Assembly (NCBI GenBank): GCA_022385755.1
Contig: MU278357.1
Span: 558,001-622,000 of the forward strand
DNA: 64,000 bases
Source of the DNA: Trametopsis cervina
Lineage: Eukaryota; Basidiomycota; Agaricomycetes; Polyporales; Irpicaceae
Reading direction: 5' to 3'
Positions 12,088-24,104 of this stretch are shown piece after piece (position 1 is the stretch's first letter; every line of letters starts with the position of its first letter). The position numbers were made by a program, and so were the translations under genes. The notes beneath the pieces were generated by a model. That model was not told where the DNA came from, ran no database searches, and saw only the letters and a program-made list of their open reading frames with translations.

Positions 12088-13006
12088 ATGTCTTCAATAC
12101 CTTCGTACACTCGCCCACCTCTCTCCACAGCTGACCCAACACTGTGTAGCGTAATATACAATCACGCTATAATTCCCGCCTCGCCTGGGCACGATGATGT
12201 ACATAGAGGGCATTCACAGCAGAGCCCCCTTGGACTGCGCACACCCTACTACAGGGCACGTTCCGCTATAGATGGCTATGCTTCGGTCCTAGTAACACAG
12301 TTCAATTCGAACATGTTTGTGGCGGCCATGCTCCTGAGGTGTGTTGATTGACCCTGTCATCATCCATTCGAGAATTCTGAACCTGCTGCCCAGTTCCCTG
12401 AACATGATGCGGCGTCTCCCTGCAGTGGCCCAGAATCCAATCCTATGGCCGTGCAGCATAATCGCACTTGTGCTTGACGCCTCTGCGTTTACCTGTGCTG
12501 CTGTGCTGCGTCTTCGCCTCCTCATCCTGACATGCCGGGGTCGCAGCGAAGATTTCAGCGAAGTGCGTGGTTTTGACATTTCCTGTGTCTGCCTCGTTGG
12601 CCCAGCGTCTGATGATATTTGGATCCCATTTACAGGACTTCCTTGCTGTGCGCAAGCAGCGCTCCGGCATCACAGCACACATATATTCTCCCATTATTCT
12701 AATGTTTAGGTGTGTGTCCTATTTTGCACCGCGTTACAAGCGACTGATGCTGGGATCGTCAGCGCCATGTTATTCCTTACAATAGAGCTTCTAGGTTACA
12801 TTCTGATACTCTCAATACCCGAGACACAGCCCGCAGAAAGTACAACCGCTGCGGACGCCTGGGGCTATGCTTCCGTCTGGATGACCGTCGGGGCCTGTCT
12901 TGCGTACATAGCTGGAACAAGCTGGACTGCGCTATGCTTGGGTAGCCCCCGACACGACGACATGACCTTTGTGCCCCAACGCCAAACAACAGAAGAAAAA
13001 GTGTGA
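12088..13006 (+). CDS. Putative spliced membrane protein, function unknown
   Basis: Plus-strand model: MSSIPSYTRPPLSTADPT from 12088, splice near 12337 (AG then GTGTGTTG) to about 12391, then SLNMMRRLPAVAQNPILWP and the helix SIIALVLDASAFTCAAVLRL. A 45-nt intron at about 12559-12603 leads to RLMIFGSHLQDFLAVRKQRS, and a further intron (about 12709-12760) leads to the helix AMLFLTIELLGYILILSIPE and a helix around VWMTVGACLAYIAG, ending QTTEEKV. Each join keeps frame, and the sequence alternates helices with polar loops. The first exon is hydrophilic and less convincing. I do not recognise the family. Confidence 0.45.
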
Positions 13007-14436
13007 ATCAGTATGTACGCATTTGTTTTGTATCTTAAAGCCACTAGCTACCGGACCCACTGACCAGCCCACGACATAAAGGTCGGTCTTGGCGCCAAAT
13101 GGAGAAACTGGATCGATTTGACGTCTATGATAATCTCAATCTTCAAGTTACGTTCAAATTCACTGTATATTCATCGGGTTGCCTCTTCCTAGGTGTACTG
13201 TTACCTAGAGATTCAGAGTAGAATAGTATCCAGGAGCCATCCAAACTTCACCTCGCCACTCTCATCCCAGTTAGTTCCTGAGGCCCTCGCCCCTCCCGGT
13301 TGGAAGCAGCAAATACAAGACTCGCGTCCAGCTTCGATATCTTCCACGCCTCGCTTTATGCTTTCTATTGTAAATATTTATGCAGTCTCTTCTTGTTATC
13401 TTGTACGTTTGCTCCCACCCGCCGGATCCCGGACACGGATGTTGATATTGACTCTGGACTTTTTATTCTTCTTTATTGTGATATATAATGCCATCATATA
13501 TATGTTTCCATCCCGTACCCACGAGGCAGAGCGTGGCGGCGCCACAGGTAGTCAGGCGTCGTAGGCTTCTGCACCCTTGTACGTGGTGCAAAGTGGCAGT
13601 GCATATTCCACTCAATGTGTGCTTCCCCACAGATCGAATCCCAGGGCGCAAACGTGTTAGCCACCGCCAATCGATATCACAATTACAGTACCCGTACTAG
13701 ATAAACGCCACATACATATAGACACAGCACAGCGCAGCGCTGCGTATCAAGACGTGTAGTCATGAAGCTAATACCGTTCTGCAAGGTGTATTGGAAATCC
13801 GTATCGCTTCCTTACGGCCAACAAGAGACCCAGTTGCCCGAAGAATGATTGGAGGCGCCAATGATGGAGAACAGGCGGAGCGGATGTAGTACGTTACGTA
13901 TGAAAGAGGGGTATTGGGGAGGTGGCAATACGTACGGCGCTGTGTGGAGACTATGTACAAGGAAGGGCACTGACTACATTACGTGCGTGTGCGACTGTTG
14001 ACCATAGGGGATACATAACTGCAGCTTATGAGTGAATAGCACAGAGGTAGGTAGGGCGAGGATAAGATAGGAATACAGAGAGAGCAGGTGCAGTGTGAGC
14101 AGGTGTATGAACGATGCTGAATAAGTGCAGTGCAGTGTGTCAGGTAAGCGTAAATTAAAGCAGGGAGTGAATAAGTCCGGAAATGAACAAGGGTGGAATG
14201 CAGAGAGTTCTAGAATGGGCAGGGAGCAGTATTATTGGGATCTAGGATGTCCATCAGGGATAAGGGGAGTGTGATATGTCCGTAGGCATAATATCCTTGT
14301 TTTCAGAAGATGCGTGCTTGCTGGCCTTTACTGAGCTGCGGTCCGTTGGCATCTATGTTCGGCAATATTAACCTGAACGCAATCAGGGCATGTCAGTACT
14401 GAGATCGAACGGCAATACAAAGACGAGGGCACATGC
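13007..14436. other. Long intergenic region, no gene recognised
   Basis: 1.4 kb. Short open frames on both strands lack conserved blocks or plausible splice chains. It contains the 3' flanks of the membrane protein gene and of the minus-strand gene at 14437. The stretch 13980-14330 is purine-rich on the plus strand. Confidence 0.4.
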
Positions 14437-16579
14437 TCACCTCATCCACAGGCGTCCCGCGCCGGACTTGTCTCTGACAACCTCCCACAGGCCGCGTGGG
14501 GTAATGCCGTTGGGACCTGCCTTGACGGCGTCGACGAGGCTCTGCCTGCCTTCCTTCGTACCTTCCGCTTCGAGCACCCACTCGCCGCGCCAGCCTTCGC
14601 CGAGCGCCAAGCCGGCCTCCGTGCCAGATTGCGGGCCGACATACGGGATGCGCGCGAGCCACATGTACTTTTTGACGAGTGCATAGCCTAGAGGGCTGTG
14701 CGGACTCGCGACGCGGGATCGCACGTTTGATAAAGCCAGATTCGGGTAAGCTTCATCAAAGTACGTGCGCGGCGGCACCCCGGCTGGAGTCGAGAAGCTG
14801 CCTGCGAGCGGAGGTAAGGAGAGTATGAAGCGGATGTCGGAGTAAGGGGGGAGGATGTGGCTGAAGTAGAATGGCGAGGGTAGTGTGAGGGAGTTCGCGA
14901 TTGGAGGGGGCGAGGGCGGGATATAGTGTACGAGCGAGTAGCCATTGAACATGAGCCAGCGTCGTCTGTGTGTCGGCTGTTCTGGTTTTTCACCAGCATG
15001 GGAAAGCTGCGATTGATTCTCCGGTTCCGGCGCGGGTACGAAGCCGAAGTTGCAGACAATATCACCCGCGGAAAGATGACTCCAGAGTCCGGAATCTATC
15101 AGTTGTTCTTCGCAGGCGGTTATGGCGATTTCGTCCAAATCTGTACACGGCACGAACACGCGTAGTATTGGGGCGCGGAAACGAGAGGTAGCAAGACTCA
15201 AGTCGTGCGGAGAGGAAGTGATAGGTCGGGCAAAGGGGGTAGAAGGAGAGTAGTCTCTTGTCTTCGGCACGTCTTTGGGATCATTGCTAGAGGCATCTGT
15301 TGTGTAGTCAACCTGAGAGTTGCTGGGAGATGATGAGGGGCTAGAAGAACTGCCAATCGACGACTCCATAGAGTTGTTGAGGGAAGTTACACGCCGTGTC
15401 GGAAACTTCGGCCGCGGCAGGACACCCAACTCTTCCTCGGAGATGGCGGAAGAATGGAGACCTATTGTACGGCTTACTAGTGTTCTGCGCCATGGTCCAA
15501 CATAGTAGTTCAACCCCGGGTGCGTGCTGGAAGGCGGGGGCAGAGGTACTTTGGGACCTCTTCCAAAGACACTTGACAATCTATTCCGCTTCTGCGACAG
15601 TGAAGGTCGCAGAGCCGTGGCGGATCGCAGTGGCGGAGGCGAATACGCGCTGGTCACGGACGAGGTCGTACTTGCACGTTTGTGACCTCTACCGTTGACA
15701 GGAAGCGTGCTGGCCTTGACCGGCTTGGCTTCCTTCGGTGTGCCTACAAACAATGGTTTCGGGAAGACGAGTTCCCGCACGCGCCCACTAGTTTGGTTTA
15801 ATGAAGGCCAGGGCGCGATATCTTCCAGGTCAGAAGCTGTCTGATGCACTTGACTCGAGTGCACCAGCGACTGCAGGAAAAGCACGATGCGCGTGTGGGC
15901 CTGCGCTAGGTCAACTAGCTTCAATGTGATGGGATCGGTAGGCTGAATGTGAGGCACATAGCGCGGCGAGCCTAAGATAGTCAGGGCATGCATCGGATAA
16001 TGGTGAAGCTGTACGCATTGCGATGCATCTAGTGCGATCAATATCGTGTCAGCTGATGCGGGGCAGGTAACAACGCGACAACTACTCACAGAACGCGGCG
16101 AGATCTTCGAGGGCCAAATCCATGCCTCCTGGCGTGGCGGAACCTCTAGGTCCGAGGCATGATTGATAGCCAGGCACGAATTGCGCCAATATCACGTCCC
16201 TCACGTCGGGCGCCGCGAATGTGCGTCGGAAGGCCTTGCAAGTGTTGATCAACGCGTAGAACGTGGACCAGGACATCCCAGCCAGCAGCGACGCAAGTAT
16301 CCTCGGGTTCTGCAGCATCTGCTGTAGTGCATGAGAGGGTGGGGTCCATACGGAGGGGACAGCCCTTCGTTTTCCAGCTGCTACTGAGGATGTAGATGGC
16401 TTCGGCTTTAGCTTGGGCTTGAGCGACGGTGGCAGGGCGTGTGGTTCGTGAATTTCCATGGGCAAGGGAGGGAGCGGCCTGTGCGCGTTGGCCAACGGCG
16501 AAACGAGATCACCGCTGGTGCCTGGTGCTGGAGACGGTGCGAGAGCAGCCATTGCGAGACCGCTCACAACGACCGACAA
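14437..16579 (-). CDS. Conserved basidiomycete-type protein, function unknown
   Basis: Two exons: 16090-16579 and 14437-16028, joined by a GTGAGT...CTAG intron that keeps frame (AAFYASQCVQ). About 690 residues. N-terminus: Ala/Pro-rich, then a helical block ([20 protein letters not shown], then [16 protein letters not shown]) that resembles an F-box-like or armadillo-like helical module, though I cannot assign it. The middle (residues about 230-400) is Ser/Pro-rich and probably disordered; the C-terminal third is ordered, with [38 protein letters not shown] and [20 protein letters not shown]. No signal peptide or membrane segment. Alternative start at 16552 (MAALAPSP). A scaffold or substrate-adaptor role would be speculation. 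Confidence 0.75.
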
Positions 16580-18066
16580 GGTGGGTAGGACGGGAGGAGG
16601 AAAGCTAGGGAGAGGAGCCGGCGGTGGTGGTCATGAATAAAGTGCGAAAAAGAGAGATGCGGACCTCATTACGGCGCAGTTTGTGGCAAGGCTGGGGTCT
16701 TTCGGAGCGCTGCTAGCGTTGTTGGCACTCCGAGCGTTTACCTCATTTGGAATTATCGGCTTGCGTCATTTCAATACGCGATCATCAGATAACTCCAAAT
16801 ACGTCAACTTTAACTAATAAGCAATTTCGCGGCCATCGCGGCCAACTCAAAAGCTTGAACAAAATACACTTCCTTCTTTCCACCACACATTCTACTGTCG
16901 TTGAACAAGTTCTCCAGCTTCTACCTCTGCAGAGAGAGATTTTGCTACACAGAATTCAGACGGGCGACTCTCGGGTAAATGGACGTTCCACAGCCTTGCC
17001 TCCGTTGTATTGCGCGGCATGGCACGCTGATCACATCGTCCAGACAAATTTGGTACCTGACGGGAAAAATCGAGTTATACACGAGCACGTTGGCGATAGT
17101 CATCCAAATCATTACCGGCACCAACACCTGCGCACAAACTCCCTCACGTCGATGATCTTCCATTGAGCAACCGCCGTCGCTCTCTTCGTGCCAAGCAAGC
17201 GGACGAACAACATGAAGACATTCTTGGAAAGGAGCGCTCGGCGCTTCATGCTGCACGTCAATCGCCAGCACTTTCAGGTGAGGCGGAGCGAGCGGTGGCC
17301 TCAACGACATTCCGCGACGTTGAAGTCACAAAAAATACGTATTTTGCACGTCCGTGGATAGCCGTGCATGGATTCGCCTGGGGCCGATCAATCTTTGCAA
17401 ACGTTGTCATGCTGATGCTTCACGGTGACGAAAGGCTAATACATGACGTGGGGGCGACATGTTAGCCGAGAATGTCCTTGCATGCCTCCGTGTTTGAGAA
17501 AGTGCGTCATCAGCGGAAGCCAAGAGAGCGGCCTTCTAGTCGTCTCCGCGCATTTCGTGCAACATTTACTCCCACACAGAGAGGGGTAGCGGTGGCCGGG
17601 AGGTCCTCCTATATAGTAGGACTTGGAGACGTCGTTGGGCCCGTGTTGCCCTACAATTACACTTGACGCGCTATGTTCATCCTCTGGCGGCCAGCGTTAC
17701 TTTCCGCGCTTTTCGTAGCTCACGGTCGTCCCGACTACCACGGGCTGCCCGCCACCTGCCAGCTATCCTAACAGTTGACTATAGGTAGCATTGTCGAATT
17801 GTAAACTATTGCTTGGAATGGCCGAGGAATAGGATTTGCTATCGCGGACTTATCACATCTGTGGCTGAGATTGCTTGTCGGACAATCCCAAGTTATCGAC
17901 AGTGTCTCAAGATTGCTGGCAACGAACTCCAGTTGAGTACAGCGCCGGTTGTCCCACCCCTGTCGATCTGCTAAACCTTACAGGCGTCATTATGATATAC
18001 TGTCTCTTACTGCCATACTCACATATCTCACAAGTGAGGTATTTCATAGGACTGTCAAGAATAGGC
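16580..18066. other. Long intergenic region, no gene recognised
   Basis: About 1.5 kb between a minus-strand and a plus-strand gene, so it includes both promoters. Open frames of 100-140 codons exist but show no domains, no repeats and no splice support. Confidence 0.4.
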
Positions 18067-18073
18067 TATAAAA
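18067..18073 (+). promoter_or_regulatory. TATA box of the small secreted peptide gene
   Basis: TATAAAA, followed by a pyrimidine-rich leader and an intron-like stretch (GTGAGT at about 18148 to TAG at about 18216) inside the presumed 5' UTR. Confidence 0.55.
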
Positions 18074-18243
18074 TGGGTTCAACCAAGGGTGGCCTGGGGA
18101 TCCATTCGCCTTCTTTTCTCCTTCGCCTTGTGCTCTTTGTTTCTTCGGTGAGTCCTGACCAAGGTGTTATTCTCCTACTGCTCGAAATAACTGACGAAGC
18201 AATGTTTTTACTAGTCTTTCGTTTTTGTTCGAGGATATTAGCA

Positions 18244-18522
18244 ATGCGCTTCATATTCAGCTTCAACATCATCTTCGCCTTTCTCTTGATGGCCTGCATG
18301 ATCAGGGTCCGGGCAATCCCTCTGCAAAATACGACTGCAATTCCACCCGCGAGCATTCGTCTACACCACCGCTCTGAGGATATCTCGCCGAGTTTCATTC
18401 TGCCGTCAGGTTGCCGTCTTTTAGGCATAGCGATAAGAAGGTGCGCAGGCCGAGGAGTGAGTACAGCTGGTTTTGTTGTTTTGTGTGTATACTGACCCCT
18501 CGGAGAATAGAGTACTGCCTGA
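18244..18522 (+). CDS. Small secreted peptide, 74 residues
   Basis: Exon 1 (18244-18456) starts MRFIFSFNIIFAFLLMACMI, a clear signal peptide ending near VRA|IPLQ; a 54-nt GTGAGT...AATAG intron with an ACTGAC branch point leads to a last exon coding Ser-Thr-Ala-stop. The mature peptide is about 50 residues, with two cysteines near its end (SGCRLLGIAIRRCAGRGSTA) that could close one disulfide loop. Support: strong TATA box, 5' UTR intron, canonical splice sites and signal peptide. No family recognised. Candidate small secreted protein or peptide signal; it lacks the CaaX end of a basidiomycete pheromone. Confidence 0.55.
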
Positions 18523-18921
18523 GTACCACCAGTACAATGGCTGCACGTTAATTACATATGTGCGGTGCCCGCGGCCATCTATCCACAGTTTCCAAAGGCC
18601 TCGAATACTTTTCGTCGTAATTCACATGTCACGCTCTCTACCTTACATTAACATTACGCTCATTACCCTGTACAATTGTAACAATATCTTGTCTATTTAT
18701 TTCCTCTTCAAGCGGTGGTCCTCCCACTGTCAGTCACCAGCCAGACAGATGTGTCCATCGACGTAGAGTGATGATGAAGCACAGCACCTGCCGCTTTTGG
18801 ACATGCATCGTACCACTGTCACGGTGTTAAAATGTCACAGCGCTCTCCTACCGCGCGCCAAAGCCGAGGACGCCGCCACCCCTTCCGCTTACCTTTCACC
18901 TTCACCTCCGGCCACGCTGCT
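18523..18921. other. Intergenic: 3' flank of peptide gene and IWS1 promoter
   Basis: 399 bases, nothing else recognised. An upstream in-frame ATG at 18832 exists but I favour 18922 for IWS1. Confidence 0.35.
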
Positions 18922-20229
18922 ATGGCTGACGTGAGTCGCGTGCAATACGACGATGAATTTTGGTCTAATCACAGCGCACTTTACAGCTTGAGCGAGAGAT
19001 CTTCGGTTCAGATTCTGACCTCTCCGAGCAAGAGTCTGAGGGTGAGCGTACACGTCGATACACAAGCACGGCCTCTTAGTCTGATCCCTTTTTGCTTTTG
19101 TAGTTGGCTCAGTAAGACGCCAATCGAGGCCACCACGGGATGACCCTGTATCCTCAGGAGAGTCTGGAGATGAGTATAGCCAGCAAAAGGTATCGAAGCC
19201 ACGGAAGACTACGCGGAGGCGCAAGGGAGACGGGGATGAGGATGGACGACCGGCTCAGCGTAAGAGGAAAAGGAAACCCATGCGAGAGGAAGTGGATTTG
19301 AGCTCTCTTCCACCTCAAGAAGGTATGTTGGTCTGTGATATGATGCTGATAGAACGCGCTAATAGCCCCTCGCAGCCAGTAGACTCAGGCTGGACATGCA
19401 ACTCGACGCTATTCTAAAGCCAAAGAAGGCGTCAAGACAAAAGAAGGGAAAGAACGATGATGATGTGCTGGACAGAGCCGCTGATGAAGAAGTGTCGAGG
19501 TTGAGGGAACTCATGTTGAGCGCTGCTGCTGAGGATAAACAGGCAAATGACGATAAGATGCCCGCCATCGCGAAGCTCAGACATCTACCGGAAGTTATGG
19601 AAGTGTTGCGCAAGTATGTTGACATTGAACTCAAACGAGGACTGCGATACTGATATCCTCATAGGAGTGCATATTCGCAGTCAATCACCGATAACAACCT
19701 GCTGGAGGCTGTTTGTCGTTGGCTTGAGCCTCTGCCGGACAAGTCCCTCCCAGCCCTTGACATCCAAAAGGAATTCTTCCCGGCACTCCGCAAAATGGAC
19801 TTTATTGATAAAGAGGTCCTGAAAGACTCGAAGCTAGGACCACTCGTGGTGTTCTATACCAAGTGCAAGCGCGTCTCGCCAGATATTGCTCGCATTGCAA
19901 ATGACCTCATCTCGCAATGGTCGCGTCCTATCATCAAACGTAGCGCCTCTTACAGGGACCGTACCATCAAAACCATCAGCGTCAGCCACGGCGAGGGCAA
20001 TGAGAAGCTCAACTCGATCCTGGCACGTGCACGCGAGACCGACAAGAACCGTGTGCGCAAGAACGCCGTGGCCATTCCGACTCGCGAGCTCGGCAGTTAT
20101 ACCGTCGCCCCGTCTGCGGCTACGGGTATCATGCGCAATAACAAGAGCGTCGACGTCGATATCGAGAGGCGGAAGAAGAACGCGGAGAGGATGCGGATGT
20201 TCACGCGGCGGGTCATGGCGAAGCCGTGA
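18922..20229 (+). CDS. IWS1: Transcription elongation factor IWS1/Spn1
   Basis: Interacts with Spt6 and RNA polymerase II during elongation and mRNA export. Exon 1 is MAD (18922-18930); exon 2 gives LEREIFGSDSDLSEQESEG, an acidic start typical of the Spt6/chromatin-binding tail. A basic NLS-rich linker follows (QRKRKRKPMREEVDL), then SRLRLDMQLDAILKPKKASR, MPAIAKLRHLPEVMEVLRK and, after an intron at 19612-19663, SAYSQSITDNNLLEAVCRWL, EPLPDKSLPALDIQKEFFPA, GPLVVFYTKCKRVSPDIARI, ANDLISQWSRPIIKRSASYR. This is the TFIIS N-terminal/LW domain of Iws1, complete, with the usual basic C-terminal tail (MRMFTRRVMAKP). The 19323-19379 intron must end at the second AG (CTCGCAG); the nearer TAG would put a stop in frame. 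Confidence 0.93.
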
Positions 20230-20339
20230 TTGGGCTGCACTTGGTTGTATTTGTATAGACTCTTTGTATTTCCTTTGTATGGCTCTGATTTGGCGATACT
20301 ACAGTAATATTACAGCTGCTTTTCTTTCTTTCGGTATTC

Positions 20340-21738
20340 TCAAGCCAGCTCCGTGTTCACGAAAGACTTCAGGTCAAAGCCACCTTCGGGTTTCTGTACG
20401 AATCCGGCTTGCTCAAGGACGCTGAGATCATGTCAGTAATCCGGTTTGCTGGGCAGAACACTGACAGTTTACCTCAGAGTGTCGGCGAGGACCTTGTTGG
20501 AGACAGTACCGCAGTTGGACGGATACTTCACTGTCTTCAGCCATGCCTTAACAAATTCGTGCATCAGACAAAAGCGAGGATGTCCACGCAAACAGAGTAA
20601 ACCGACCACAACGTCTTCTTCAGGATAACCGAATTTCTCCTTGATAAACTCAACATCGTCCTTGCTGCGCTTCTCCTCCGAATCGAAGGTCGTAACATAG
20701 GCGGTAAGTTTAGACAAGAACGTGTTCAATGCCTCGCTGGGAGCACGCTTCGGGTCTGTCGACGCAGCGATCATCCAGGACGGCCACGGGGTGGGCACAG
20801 ACCCGATCTACAAGGTACGAGGAATTAAGGACATGACTCTATGCGATGAGAAGGGAAATTGAAACTCACAAATTTGACTTCTCCAGAGTCCTGGTACGGC
20901 TTTGTGGTAAACCATTCCCACATGAACGCACTGGTAGAGCCATCATTGACAGAGTCGATGAGCCCGCGGATATCATTGTTGACTATGTGGATGGTGAGTG
21001 AATAATTCTCTAACATACGACGCTTTCCACGGCTACGCACTCTTGAACTTCAGGTTATCCGTAGGCCAGCCCTTTTGGAGTGCCATAACATACGCCATAG
21101 TTTGACTTCCACTGCAAACATAGATGCTGAGTGTTTCCTTTCTACTTGAAGGGACACGGCATGTATTTACCTCCCCAGACGCGAAATACCGATTGTAGTG
21201 TCTTTCAGATCATCGATCGACTCGTACTTTGCATCTTTCCCTGTGATGACTGCCCTAGTGAACAAATGAATAGTGCAACCACACAAATCGTGGCTGAAGG
21301 GTACCAGTTAAGTGGTGTCTCAACGTAACTGCCAACAAGCTTGTATGCTGAGGAGCCCTTTGCGATTCCGGCAATCAGAGGGTCTGTAAGGGCACTGACA
21401 GTATCGAAGTCATGTGAATCTTCAGCGTTCAGGTTTGCCAAATGAGAGAGGCACCTACATCGCAATGTCGATTTGATTGTCTTGCAACCGCCCGATTAGT
21501 TGGCCAGTTCCGCCTTTAGAGAACCTCAGTCCAGCACAGCCCGCGGATTGATTTTGAGTGAACACTTACTTGGGCATTCGACCAAAATAAACGTTTGGCC
21601 CTTATCTTCCTCCGCGTATTGTAGCAAAGGCGAGGAGAAATGCTCGCGCACTATCCGGGTCGAGGATTGTAGCTTCAGCTGCTAAATTCATATACGAGAT
21701 GTTCATGCATACTGACCATACCCAACTCGCAAAACCAT
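20340..21738 (-). CDS. Ca3427-like periplasmic-binding-fold (PBP2) protein
   Basis: Spliced minus-strand gene. Start MVLRVGY (21738), joined through a GTCAGT donor to VREHFSSPLLQYAEEDKGQT, then SGTGQLIGRLQDNQIDIAI, ALTDPLIAGIAKGSSAYKLV, WAVITGKDAKYESIDDLKDT, TIGISRLGSGSQTMAYVMAL, INNDIRGLIDSVNDGSTSAF, MWEWFTTKPYQDSG, IGSVPTPWPSWMIAASTDPK and EALNTFLSKLTAYVTTFDSE, ending EGGFDLKSFVNTELA. This is the fungal Ca3427-like subfamily of type 2 periplasmic-binding folds, related to NMT1/THI5-like proteins; the ligand is unknown. At least nine exons, all joins in frame. About 300 residues; no signal peptide, so probably cytosolic. Confidence 0.88.
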
Positions 21739-22338
21739 GATGGACGTTCAGTGCAAGTTCTGTAGGGAATGAATCTCGGCGCGATAGACCGAGCAGATTG
21801 TGTATGGATGATATCATCTTGCGATCAGATTGTGACGCAGTCAAAATCAGGTGCGAAATCGAAGTTCAAGCTCTGGGCATAATTGTATGTACAAAGGTAG
21901 TATACAGGAAACTAGTTAACTGCAAAAAAATAAATACAGCGTTTACATTCTTCGTTGTTCGACAAACCGAATTTCGGTTCTGTTGAGAAGAAATCCGACG
22001 AGATAACTGGCCAAGAATAGTTCGGTAGGGGAAAGTAGTAGGGAGTCGAGGTGATAACCGTATCGTAGTATAGGCTCCAGAAAGGCGCGAAGAGGGAATC
22101 TGTCATATCCACGAAGAAGAGAGTGGGCATAAAATCTTGGCGATTACATGGAATCGCAATCGAGGTTGAGACGCGACATCTGGGAATCCAAAGTATCTGC
22201 AAAGTTACAAGGTACTCCACTGTAATCTCATCGATTTATCCTTCAAATCGAATCATTACATTACACTCTTCCGTTGAGGTAGAACGTTCGCGACTCACCA
22301 GCGATACCGCTGCGCAGTCACCCCGTTCACTTCGCTTT
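21739..22338. other. Unassigned stretch with a possible minus-strand exon
   Basis: A minus-strand open frame at 21912-22220 includes SLFAPFWSLYYDTVITSTP and an aromatic-rich tail, protein-like in composition but without a clear start, splice partner or known domain. I leave it unassigned. Confidence 0.25.
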
Positions 22339-22867
22339 TTATTTTTGACCGAGCGTTTTCTCTTCAGGCGCGGAAGCCTCTGGACTGTTCGCGAACATCG
22401 CTTTGACGGCGCGGTACGTATACGCAGCTGCAACGCAACCGCCAGCAGAAAGGACACTTTTTTCGATGATGCCTAGACCAAGTGGTACTTCGTACGCCGG
22501 CACTTCGAGAGCAAGCTGCCAGGTATAGCCTAATAGTACTGTCACAAACAGCAGGATGGTGCTGTTACCCGTATCAGTGCTTCGCAATCCTCTGGGTAAG
22601 TCGAGATTTCTCGCCTAGACAAGAGAAATGGTGGCGACGCTGCGGCCAAATAAATGGTGCCCTGAGCACGTCCCTGTGAACAACGTCGAATAAGTAAATT
22701 ATATCCGGGAAACGGATGGAAGTATGAACCTTCAAGAATTCAATCGTTCTTCCGCGTGAATTTAGAAATCTAAACCGAATGAAAAGGATGGCGGTATTGA
22801 CAGCACTTGTAATGCAAAGGAGGCATGCCAGCAGCCCTAAAGTCACAAGCACACTATTTGTTGCCAT
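22339..22867 (-). CDS. Putative small membrane protein, splicing uncertain
   Basis: Exon 1 starts MATNSVLVTLGLLACLLCIT, a hydrophobic helix, and reads FIRFRFLNSRGRTIEFLK to a good GT donor. A last exon gives GYTWQLALEVPAYEVPLGLG, EKSVLSAGGCVAAAYTYRAV and the polar tail SPEASAPEEKTLGQK. I could not find a join between the middle stretch (about 22588-22680) and the last exon that is both canonical and in frame, so either an exon is missed or the gene is decayed. The final helix plus short acidic tail resembles the end of the membrane protein at 24105-24987, which may be a divergent relative. Confidence 0.4.
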
Positions 22868-23992
22868 GGCTGGTAGCTGGGTCATAGAATATAATGGGCT
22901 GAATGCCAGAGGTAAGCGGGCAGAGGCAACTATATGATATGGAATGCGTAAATTACCTTAGAAGCACTACTGCAGTGAGTGTATCGAGACGAAGGGCATG
23001 TTGGTAGTATTCAGTACACAGACGAACTCTAGCCGTAGATTCCGGCACTAAGGTGCCGTAGGTATGAGGAATATATGAGTGGTGGACGGTGTAGGCTCCT
23101 GAGTCAGCTTTGGGAAAACACCATCAGGTTAATATCGTAACTGGCCAAGTGGTAGTCGCCTACCGTCTGTGTCAAGTGGATAGTTAAGACACACGTCCAT
23201 CGGAATAAAGAGATAAGACTAGAAAGGTTGTGCAATATGGGTGAGTGAGCGAGCGGGGAGTGAGTGAGTGAGTGAGTGAGTGAGTGAACATGTCCGGGTC
23301 TGCATATATATACAAAGCCTGGTGGCAATACGAGCGAGTCACCGCTTCATCATTTTGGTGGAAGTATCATTACTTCATGCCTGCAGAGAGTAGGATCTTC
23401 TCTCTGGAGTCAGTGAATGGACGACTTGGATCAACTCCCAGGTTGGCCGAATGGGGAAGAAGACTACTCTCGGAACAGCGCGAACGAAGGGGGTTCCCAG
23501 GGTCCTTGCGCCCGGCTGGGGTCTAGATGTAGGCTGTGTCTTCCACTTCCTAGTGGCGATGCGGGACTAGCTCTTGATTAGTGGTATGTGGTTCATACTA
23601 TTGTATGTACATTCGTGTTCCTTATCTCATCGACCTGTGCAGAATCCTATGCTATATTCCGAATACAACCTACTCTACATATACGACAGCCTGTGCTTGA
23701 TGCTGTGTCTCCTTGGAAATTGCTGACTTGTATTTGTATCTAGAAGTTCTTGAAGCTTTACTTGCCTGCTCATTGCCTGCCCATTACCTGCCCATGTCCA
23801 CGAAAGAATACGAAATGCTGTGGCTTTCCCTGGCACATGTCTGTTTCCTACCCCTCTTACACAGGTACAAATGGCTGTGGTCGTCTTCGAATTCCTCAGG
23901 TCACAGCTTGAGCTGAACGATAATAAAACGTGGTACTTGTCCAATGATAGGACGATGCTGAACAATGCGCCACGCGAATTATTTTGAGTCGT
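22868..23992. other. Intergenic between divergent membrane protein genes
   Basis: About 1.1 kb holding a TGAG microsatellite and both promoters. The open frame at 23284-23526 starts inside the microsatellite and I treat it as chance. Confidence 0.4.
23241..23287. repeat. TGAG tetranucleotide microsatellite
   Basis: Imperfect then perfect (TGAG)n run; 23261-23287 is uninterrupted. Confidence 0.9.
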
Positions 23993-24001
23993 GTATATAT
24001 A
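23993..24001 (+). promoter_or_regulatory. TATA-like box of the 24105 gene
   Basis: TATATATA run 104 nt upstream of the ATG; a GTGAGT...TTAG intron-like stretch (24050-24103) separates the presumed leader from the start codon. Confidence 0.45.
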
Positions 24002-24104
24002 CTGCGATGGCCTGGTTCCCTCCAAGCGTATTTCCCGCAAGAGCTACATGTGAGTAGTGCGTCGTGGACTGCTGTTGTAGTTTATCACTGACATATATGT
24101 TAGC

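Noticed and set aside
23284..23526. 80-codon open frame starting in the TGAG microsatellite
   Set aside because: No protein-like features and the start lies in repeat sequence.
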